Below, piece by piece: positions 56,101 through 64,000 of a stretch of DNA of 64,000 bases (positions within the stretch are counted from its first letter, which is position 1; each line of letters opens with the position of its first letter). A program made the position numbers and the translations under genes. The stretch is from the NCBI GenBank assembly GCA_023374045.1, contig CM041777.1, positions 105,974,046-106,038,045 on the forward strand. Reading direction: 5' to 3'. Under the pieces are notes generated by a model. That model worked only from the letters and a program-made list of their open reading frames with translations. It ran no database searches and had not been told where the DNA came from. Origin of the DNA: Limonium bicolor. Its lineage: Eukaryota; Streptophyta; Magnoliopsida; Caryophyllales; Plumbaginaceae.

Positions 56101-59100
56101 TGTAACACCCCTACCATTAATCCAATGCTTACCGTCCAATCTCCTTACACGTCGGATACACGGAGCGGATACATACTTACATACAGTGGGTGATACAATG
56201 CCGTTAGTCACCCACGTGACTAACAAGGCTGCTACTTCTACATACAGCATCGGTCTGATGGACCGGAATCCCGAGTATTACACATCTATAATACATACTC
56301 CATTCATCAATCGAATACAATAATGCTCCATTCAATACTTACTCCTCCATAATTCATACAATACAATATACTTAACCGAGTCTACTAGGATCCTTATACA
56401 ATTATAATATCTCTTCCAAGTTCATACATACTCACTAAGAGTCTACATCTACCCATTCCTCACAACTACTTACTTTCCCAGTACAAGGGTGTGCCGCCGG
56501 TCTCTTACCTTGACCACATCCGCTTCGGGTACCTGCACACTAAAAACGTTCCCCCTAGGGGGTCAGCTTTCGCTGCGCGTGATAACCGCATACCCCGCGT
56601 ACTAGTGAGGGTACGCCGACCACTTGGTCGAATGCATGCAGTTCATTTTCATTCAAACATACATGCATACATGCTCTTATGATAGTACAATAATACTTAT
56701 GTAAGCATACATACATACACTTCGTTACATACAAGGAATGCAATACAACCATCCAATACATACTTACCTTCTTCCGAATGCACATACTCATTACATACAC
56801 AGTATACAATACTTGTTAGCTTCATTGGTCAACCCGGGTTAATCGGGTGGAGATTACTCTTTTACTCGTTACTTCATACATACGCATACATACTCATACT
56901 CATACTCATACATACTTGCTGATCCATACTTACTTACATACTTACTCTTACTCATGTTAAGCCGGTATGGCCTCTGGGCAGGGACTACACCGTCCCACCA
57001 CCAGGCTTTACTTGGTTCACCAATCCAGGATGCTACCCACTTAAGGGATTTGGGCCGTGGACTAGCTTACGAACCAGGAATCGGATCCAACCTCTTGTGT
57101 CTCCTCATCCTCACGCGTGGCCGAAGCTATATCGGACTTCTACTCATTCCAATTTACTCACTAAAGTTAGGAGTTAGGTAGTTAGGAACTAGTAGAAGTC
57201 ATTCATTCAAGCCACAATAATACAATACAAGGCTCATATACACATCCATACAAAATACATTACAATATACAAGTACACTACAAGGTACAATTACACATCA
57301 TCATCATTCATATATTTCATGAATTATACAAACTATTGTTCAAGACAAATATCAAGAACAATGTAAACAAGCACAAGTAAGTGCAATATAGTCCGATTCA
57401 TGCGTTTATCTTATTAGGTGGTCAAATAAGCACACAAATCGGGGTAACCAGATTAGGATACAGGGCATGAAGAAATCATACCTTTCACCATTGTACTTGT
57501 ATCTCAACGTTCCTCCGGTGTTCACAATTCAGATCCTATTATATATACATACAGTTGAATGATTAATCTATCTATCATTAACTTAATTCGGGTACCCTTA
57601 CGCTTCCTAACTCATACTTACTAAGTCATCACATTCTTATACTTACATTTTATTTACTTACTTTTCATTGCTTAACAATGGTATACTTACATATGTATGC
57701 ACGTATGTATAGGTGGGTATACATATACATACATACACATACTAAGCATAGTCTTATAGTTTTTTTTTTGTAAGTTTTGACCCGACCGACCTTGCAAGTT
57801 CGGTCCAAGTCAGTAGGCTACATCGGGTGAAAATTCCAGGGCCGACCGACCTTGCAAGTCCGGTCCCAAGGTCGGTCCATTCAGTGAGTTACTTAACGGA
57901 AAATTTTAGCCCGACCGACCTTGCAAGTCCGGTCGCAAGGTCGGTCCATTCCAGTAGCTTACAAGACGGAAATTTTTCTGGCCGACCGAACTTGCAAGTC
58001 CGGTCGCAAGTTCGGTCCATTCCAGAAGGTTACTAACGGGAGAATTTTTCTGGTCCGACCGAACTTGCAAGTCCGGTCGCAAGTTCGGTCCATTCCAGAA
58101 GCATTCCCGTCTTTGTAAATCTGGGCTCGACCGAACTTGCAAGTCCGGTCGCAAGTTCGGTCCGGCCCAGTATTTGCATTTTTATTTCTGTTTTCAGTTC
58201 TATACTTCACCCATTGTTTCTCCAATCTTCTTACATGTAATCCCACATGTTTAAACACTACCTAGGCCCTTCAAATTGCCTTAGTTCGTCCACCAAATTC
58301 TTTACTAAATCCATCAATCAACTTACACAATTTCATCACTTCCCTTCCACACTTACAACAGTTTTGCATCCTTCAATGCTACAGATTTTTGTTCCAACTT
58401 CCAACATCCAATACTTCCTCTACCAATGTCACTCCTAGCATCCCAAACACCTCCTCTCACCAAACCAATTCATTTCCAAGCAATTGTACCATCTATACCC
58501 AAGTCCAACATTCATTTTACCAAATCGTGCACACTATTTCTTCTTAGTTCCACAATGCAATCTAATACCTCTTTGCTACAGATTTTGACACTTACTCTCC
58601 CCTTCTCTAACCACCTCTTCTAATGTCATCTCTAGAGTTCCGAGTACATCACAATACATTATCTATCTCTCCCAATCTACTCCTTTATCTTTCTCTATCA
58701 AAATCTGTTACAACAACTATTAGCCACCTAGTTTCTAGTTCACTAAGTGTTATAATCCTAGGCAAATTTGCCATTCTCCCCTATATTTTATATACACCTC
58801 CACCACAATGTTTCCTCACACATTAACATCATCTCACCTGTTTATACAACATCAATATACAAGCTCCCATACACAATTACCAATACTAAAACACTACCAA
58901 AACTCCTGCACTTAACATTTCATTCCCAATCTGTTTTGTAACAGTTTTTTTTTACAATGTCTTATAAGGGTTTAAAACTTGTTCCTTCCTACACATCACA
59001 CTACTACCACACTACCATTTTACAATGTAAATTTTTTACTCCATTAAAATCTGTTACGCATACAAATACAAGACTACACATGGGTGAGCTTAATTACCTT

Positions 59101-60403
59101 GTTTTCTTCTCTAGTTCTCTTCTCCTTCTTGCTTCTTCCTTCTTCTTCCTCTTCCTCTTCCCACCGGTTTAGCAACCAAAATTCTAACACTACAGCCCAC
59201 ATATATATACACACTTCAATACTAAAAACTAACCCTAACATTATTCAAGTTTTAATGTAAGGTTTAGGGTTTAGAATTTCCTTTACCTTCCAAGGGTGTA
59301 AAAAAGCTTGGAGTGGCTCAAGAACAAGATTCCAACTCCACCAATGAGGCCAAAATCGGCTAGAACACAAGGAGTAACAAGAGTTTAGTTTCTAAATTTC
59401 GTTTTGCCCACAAGGGCTAGAAAAAGATGGAGTTTCATGAAGATTTTTACCTCAAAATGACAAGGAGAAGGAGGTGGTTCTAATGGTAGTCTTGAGCTCA
59501 AATGGGGTATACCCATGAAATGAAAATGCTCTTTTCCGGATTTTGAAAAGAGGGAAGTGTTGCTCTTGAGGAGAGGAAGACAATGGTGTAATTTTTATAA
59601 TTTTTAGAAGAGGTTTGAGTGGGTTACAAGAGGAGAGAAGTGAGTATATTGTGTTGGTTTCTCAAGCTCCCATGGCTGTCGCAGGAAGAAGGAAATAATT
59701 AGAGAGTGAGGGGGTGAGGGCTGCTGTTACGTGAGGAAGAAATGAGAATAGGAGAGAGAGAGTGAGAGTGGGGTAGTATAGGTTTACTTTTTGATTTGTA
59801 AATGTTTTTGTCTTTTGTGAGTAAAAAGAGAAATAAAGAGAGGGTGTGAGGGGGTATGAAATCGGACACACCCAGCCCCATGTGGGTTTTAAAATTCTGT
59901 TTACATTATTGGACACATAAGTTTTGGTTATTTATGTTTCTACCCCACATCTTCCCGTTTTTGACAGTTTTTACTAATTTCTCGTTTTCTTGATTTTATT
60001 GGTTCTAAAGCTTCACTAATATTTATTAATGATTATTTAGTTGACCAAAATTGTTACGAGTCTATTTGACCCGCTTAAAGTCACGTTTTCCCGCTTACCT
60101 CGAAAAACGCGCTTTAAGGTTCGTTAGTGACTTTAATCCGTTTTAAGGATCCGTTTTCTTCGGGAGTCGTTCCCATATATTATTTAGGTCTCATTAAACC
60201 TTTGGGATCCATATAATACTCTAACCGAGGTCTCATACCTCCTACGGTTATTTAACGCTTATTTAGCGTCTCCCACTTTTTAAGCGTTTCTTTATTTCTT
60301 TTGGATTTATTTATCCTTACCAATATTAATTAGGTACCCTTTAGGCCCTTAAATACGTATTAGATTAATTTTAATTCCTTATATTTAAGTTCGGGGTATT
60401 TCA
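56101..60403 (-). repeat. 5' LTR of the LARD (family B, 4.3 kb)
   Basis: Near-identical to 38682-43009. On the plus strand it starts TGTAACACCCC and ends GGGGTATTTCA, followed by the TSD ACATC. Confidence 0.94.
57784..58162. repeat. 72-bp tandem hairpin array, LTR family B, copy 2
   Basis: Units at 57784, 57844, 57914, 57984, 58057 and 58129 repeat the array of copy 1, including the switch from the GACCGACC arm in the early units to the GACCGAAC arm in the last three. The first unit lacks about 12 bases present in copy 1. Confidence 0.9.
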
Positions 60404-60408
60404 ACATC

Positions 60409-61352
60409 CAAGGAAATGATATAGTCTATGTATTGTTTTATGTAGATGATCTCCTCCTTACTAGTTCTTATATTACTCTCCTCCAAAATTTCATAGCCTC
60501 ATTTTCTAAATTTTTTTCTTATCACTGATTTTGGCCACCTCTAACATTTCCTTGGAGTATCTGTTACCAGAACCTCCGCAGGGTTGCATTTAAATCAAAC
60601 ATAATATATTTTATATTTACTCAATCGCACACATATGCAGCATACAAAACCAGTTTCCACACCAATTTCATCTACCGTAACTATGGACACATTCGATTTC
60701 GCACTATATGATAACCCTACAGAATATCGAAGTGTCATTGGAGCCCTACAATACCTAAGTTAGACCATACCAGATATCGGGTATGCAGTAAACGAAGCAT
60801 GTCAGTTTATGCACTCACCTCGGGCTATTTATTAGCAAGCGGTGAAGTGCATCTTGCGCTACCTCAACCACACCAAGCACCTTGGGCTTTTCTTTCCCAT
60901 TTCCATGTCTGGCTCTCTTCAAGTTTATGATGATGCTGATTGGGGGGAGGGGGCTCTCTTCTTACCGCTAATCTACAGGTGCATATCTGGTCTTCTTCAG
61001 GCCGCATTTGATATCGTGGAGCTCGCGTAAATAGTCAACGGTCACACACTCATCGATGGAGGCTGAATATAAGGCCTTGGCCACTGGTGTCGCTGAAATT
61101 ATCTGGTTCCAGCAGGTGATCGGTGAATTAGGGCTCCGTCTTTTGTCTCCATCAATCGTTCATTGTGATAACTTGGGCACCTCGTTCCTTGCTGCAAATT
61201 TGGTCCTCCACAGTCGAATCAAGCATGTTTCTTTCGATTATCACTTTGTTAGTGAGCGTGTCAAGAACAGATCTTTGAGGATCGACCATCTTCCTTCTGA
61301 TGAGAAACTGGCCGACACTCTCACAAACCTCTTTCCACTGCTCTGTTTCTGA
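60409..61352 (+). pseudogene. Copia RT C-terminal and RNase H fragment
   Basis: After the LARD the copia frames resume with the RT catalytic block (VLFYVDDLLLTS near 60440), then a decayed YLSQTIPDI-type stretch near 60755, VKCILRYLNHTKHLGL near 60840, and RNase H: YDDADWG near 60930, the broken region near 61020, MEAEYKALATGVAEIIW near 61056, HCDNLGTSFLAANLVLHSRIK near 61160, and HLPSDEKLADTLT near 61290. At least five stops or shifts. Followed by a PPT at 61387-61404 and the 3' LTR. Confidence 0.92.
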
Positions 61353-61386
61353 AAAGTTGGTCAAAGCTCCCACTTACAGGTCCTTT

Positions 61387-61404
61387 GAATAGAGGGGGGA
61401 TAGA
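61387..61404 (+). promoter_or_regulatory. Polypurine tract of the copia element
   Basis: GAATAGAGGGGGGATAGA, four bases before the 3' LTR start. Confidence 0.85.
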
Positions 61405-61408
61405 AAAT

Positions 61409-61605
61409 GTAACAGAGCCGATTGGTCCATCTTAGCATATTTTGTCTATAGTATTTGGACATGTCACGTGTTTTCCCGTTAGCCCATTTCTTTTATCTTG
61501 ATTTTGTCTATTACAACTGCCCATAAACTGTACACATATATACTGTAATGACAGTAATGAAACAGTAGGGTGAAATCATCATTTTATACATTGGGTAAAA
61601 ATAAC
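61409..61605 (+). repeat. 3' LTR of the copia element
   Basis: About 197 bases from TGTAACAGAGCC to AAAATAACA. Its right 160 bases match 15788-15939. A small LTR is normal for this type of copia element. Confidence 0.8.
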
Positions 61606-61938
61606 ATAACCTATATATCGAACACACACTCTACCTTCATATATATATATATACGAGTTTAGGTTGTGTCTAAAAGGTATAAGTTATTTATCTACAGAGC
61701 AAAAAAAATATGTATCGAATGAGTGACATTGTACCTCCATTTTTCATAATCTTGTGTAACAAGGAAGTACAAATTGTATATTTAAGAATTGTAAATTACA
61801 TATCAAACGAATTCAAGCTACATAATAAAAACAGAACATATACCTAGTAAATATAAAACATTAATTGCGAGTGAAAATATATTCAATGTAATTTTATTGT
61901 GACCGATATTAAATTTTATGAACATTAATATATAATTC
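61606..61938. other. AT-rich spacer
   Basis: No gene or repeat class recognised. A TA microsatellite lies at 61638-61652. Confidence 0.5.
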
Positions 61939-62570
61939 CACTACAAGAATATGGATCTACGGGAGCAATTTACATAACATCAAGAGAGGCAACATAAAAT
62001 TTGCCTCCAAACAGAGATCAAAGGGGGCAAGTAATCTGCCACCTCTAATTTCATGATCAACGGGGGTGAGTTGAGTACTCATTTCTGATTTTACTATCAA
62101 CGGGGGCAAGTTGATTAGCCGCCATCTTATTTTAGGATCAATGGGGGCGAGTTTTCTAGCCGCTGCTGATTTTTCGATCAACGAGGGTGAGCTTATAAGT
62201 CGTTTTCTTATTTTAGGATTAACGGGGGTGAAATTTTTTGTCACCTCTGTTTTTCCGATCATAGGGGGCGACAACCGATATTTTGCCTCTGTTAGTATGC
62301 TCTCTGGTGTCACCCTACAACATCATTGGGGGTGATATGCTCCAGCTCGCCTCGGTTGTTTAGTACTAAGACGGGGCAAGTTAAGTCGCCTCCCATAACT
62401 TATCCATGGAGGCAACTTTATTTAGTCACCTCAATTCTTTTATAAGTTAATTTACAAAAAACAAAAACCGTTCTCCTATGCTTGTTGTATGAGCTCTTCT
62501 TCACTTCCTATTCTCCCCAAACTTCCCCAAACTCAACTCTGTCTTCATATTCCAATCTTGGTATATTTCT
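61939..62570 (+). mobile_element. Terminus of a second CACTA transposon
   Basis: CACTACAAGAATATGG at 61939 is a canonical CACTA-type end. Behind it lie seven subterminal copies of GATCAACGGGGGCGAG-like sequence at 62016, 62055, 62095, 62136, 62176, 62217 and 62257, a period of about 40, interleaved with GCC(A/G)CCT-type inverted partners, and further GGGGGTGA / TCGCCTC copies to 62420. The subterminal motif differs completely from that of the CACTA at 26446-36960, so this is another family. It is interrupted at 62571 by an LTR; the rest lies outside the window. Confidence 0.85.
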
Positions 62571-63820
62571 TGAAATACCCCAAACCTTAATGTGTTAATT
62601 AATTATGTAATTATGATTTTCTAAGGCTAATTAAGTTCTTAAGAACGCTGGTGAAGAAAGAGAAACCAAAAGATAAAGGAAAACGCGTAAAAGTCACAAA
62701 ATGCAAAAACACGTATTTAATTAACTTTGGAGGTATATAACCTTAAATTGGGTTATAAATATATTTTTATACCCTAATTACACGTTAAGAACATGTTGGA
62801 AAAATTCCTGAAGAAAACGGATCCAAATAATGCGTTAAAACGCTAACGGAGTCTTAAAGCATGTTTTTCGAGAAAATCTGAAAACATGACTTTAAATGGT
62901 CAAATGACCCCGTAAAAATCATAGTTGATCATATAACTATAATTAAACACTAATGGGAGCTTAAGAACCATTAAAATTAAAGAAACGAGAAAAATCCGGA
63001 AAACGGGCCCGGATTAGTGAATAGTGTAAAAACCGGGAACATTTAGGGTGTAAACCGTAATAAGGGTAAAGTACTCTCCAATATTGTAAAGTAAAAATCT
63101 GATTTCCCCCTTCTTCTATGACCCACTCGTTTTTACCCCTCTCTCTCATCTCTTTATTTCAAAATTGGGCACAAAAAGACAAAAATGTTAAGTAGAAAAG
63201 TACAAGTTTGCTTTTTGGAGTCTCTCTCCTCCATTCTCCTTCTCCTCCACGTTTTTAATTCTTACATTTAGAGCTATCTCTTCTTCTTGATCTCTCCAAT
63301 GGCGATTATGACAGCCCCAACCAGGTCAAGCTTTTCTCCTCTATTTTCTTGGCTTAAACCAACTCAAAACAACAAATAAATTACATATTCTTCTCCCTCT
63401 CATCAAGCTCTATCTTTCTCTCTTTTCAAAACCCAAAAATGATGAACTTCATCTCCATGGGTATATCCCATTTGAAGAGTAAAGGACACCATCTTGAAGC
63501 TTGGAGTCTCCTCCTTCTTCCAAGGTAAAAAGTTCCCAAGGAAACCCATTTTTCCTTCATTTCTTTTTGTAGCTGATTTTACCCCTCTTCATACTTTATC
63601 TTCTTCCTTGGTTTGAGGACTTTGTGCAATTCTCCAATGGTGGTTGGGACCCTCCTTTGATTCATGGTTGAGAGCCATCCTAGAATTCCAAGGTAAAACC
63701 CTAACTTAGTGCTTTAAGCACTCCCATTGAATTCTAGTGTTAATCCAAGGGGTTTAAGAGTTTGATTAGTGTTTATTGTGCTCCCTTGGGTATTGGTCTA
63801 GTGTGTTGGGCAATGGCAAT
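62571..63820 (+). mobile_element. Left part of a Tekay-like LTR inserted in the second CACTA
   Basis: Starts TGAAATACCCC and keeps family-A-like blocks: CCTGAAGAAAACGGATCC near 62805, TTTTTCGAGAAAA near 62862, ATGACTTTAAATGG. Later it has CT-rich leader-like DNA. It runs to 63820, where another LTR begins. No gene. No TSD can be checked because the far end is outside. Confidence 0.8.
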
Positions 63821-64000
63821 TGAAACACCCCGTAATTAAAAATAGTGATTAATTAGGCTAATTATAATTTTAAAGGCTTAATTATATCAAAACAAACATG
63901 AGGGAACAAATCCCGAAGAAAACGGACCTTTAAAATGGGTTAAAAGCATAAACGAACCTTAAAGCACGTTTTTCGAGGAAACCGGGAAAACGCGACTTTA
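63821..64000 (+). mobile_element. Start of a further family-A-like LTR
   Basis: TGAAACACCCCGTAATTAAA and the following 180 bases match the start of the LTR at 5832 (GGGAACAAATCCCGAAGAAA, CGTTTTTCGAGGAAAC, CGCGACTTTA). It is cut by the window end. It lies inside the LTR that began at 62571; flanking bases at the left are GCAAT. Confidence 0.85.

Larger units (their letters stand above)
38682..60403 (-). mobile_element. LARD-like non-autonomous LTR element, minus strand, TSD ACATC
   Basis: LTRs of 4.3 kb at 38682-43009 and 56101-60403, flanked by ACATC on both sides. On the minus strand they start TGAAATACCCCG and end GGGGTGTTACA, as in family A. A PPT (43010-43023) and an iMet-like PBS (56084-56095) are in place on the minus strand. 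Without the TR-GAG inserted in it, the internal region is about 5.6 kb and shows no gag, protease, RT, integrase or RNase H. Long LTRs with a long non-coding interior match the definition of LARDs; its ends and LTR blocks tie it to the Tekay-type family A, probably its mobilising partner. Confidence 0.92.
15780..61605 (+). mobile_element. Ty1/copia element split by three nested insertions
   Basis: A degraded plus-strand copia element can be followed through four pieces in correct order: LTR, PBS and gag start (15780-16880); gag zinc knuckle and protease / pre-integrase (25959-26445); integrase and RT start (36964-38676); RT end, RNase H, PPT and 3' LTR (60409-61605). Each break coincides exactly with an inserted element flanked by its own target-site duplication. 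The pieces sum to about 4.5 kb, a normal copia length. All frames carry stops. It is the oldest recognisable layer of the nest. The outer target duplication could not be identified because the 5' LTR start is degraded. Confidence 0.9.

Overview
The window is a transposon-dense stretch of a eudicot plant nuclear genome. The evidence is Ty3/gypsy, Ty1/copia, LINE and CACTA elements with plant-type domains, primer-binding sites complementary to plant tRNA-iMet and tRNA-Asp, and one spliced plant gene of the plastid phospholipase A1 / DAD1-like lipase family. No species call is justified from sequence alone. No rRNA, tRNA or CRISPR array was seen.

Layout. 1-2596: an Athila-like LTR on the minus strand with a tRNA-Asp PBS, then a remnant of a related LTR on the plus strand. 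2597-9677: a 5'-truncated Tekay/Del-type chromovirus (decayed pol, PPT, 3.8-kb 3' LTR). 9678-11940: two LINE remnants in opposite orientations. 12276-14658: the only host-type gene, a full-length but frameshifted lipase with one intron. From about 15780 to 61605 there is a single Ty1/copia element of about 4.5 kb, split into four pieces by three independent insertions: a complete Tekay-type element (16881-25953, TSD GTTCC), a 10.5-kb CACTA transposon (26446-36960, TSD AAG), and a 21.7-kb LARD-like element with 4.3-kb LTRs and no recognisable protein genes of its own (38682-60403, TSD ACATC). The LARD in turn contains a gag-only TR-GAG-like element (48007-55503, TSD TTAAC). 61939-62570 is the terminus of a second CACTA element. 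It is cut by a Tekay-like LTR (62571), which is itself cut by another LTR (63821 to the window end).

How the pieces relate. The only long intact protein gene is the RNase H-integrase-chromodomain part of pol in the Tekay element at 21613-23688. The LARD and TR-GAG elements lack pol and would have to be mobilised in trans. The CACTA element carries the usual two genes on the minus strand: a TNP2-type transposase with its accessory domains, and a Transposase_24 protein continued by a DUF8039 / Ulp1 cysteine protease region. Both are decayed.

The most interesting signal is structural. The LTRs of several otherwise different families each contain a cluster of CCGG/TCCG-rich inverted repeats. In two related families this cluster is a 72-bp-period hairpin array at equivalent positions, with different stem sequences. 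In the LARD array, neighbouring units show a compensatory base-pair change.
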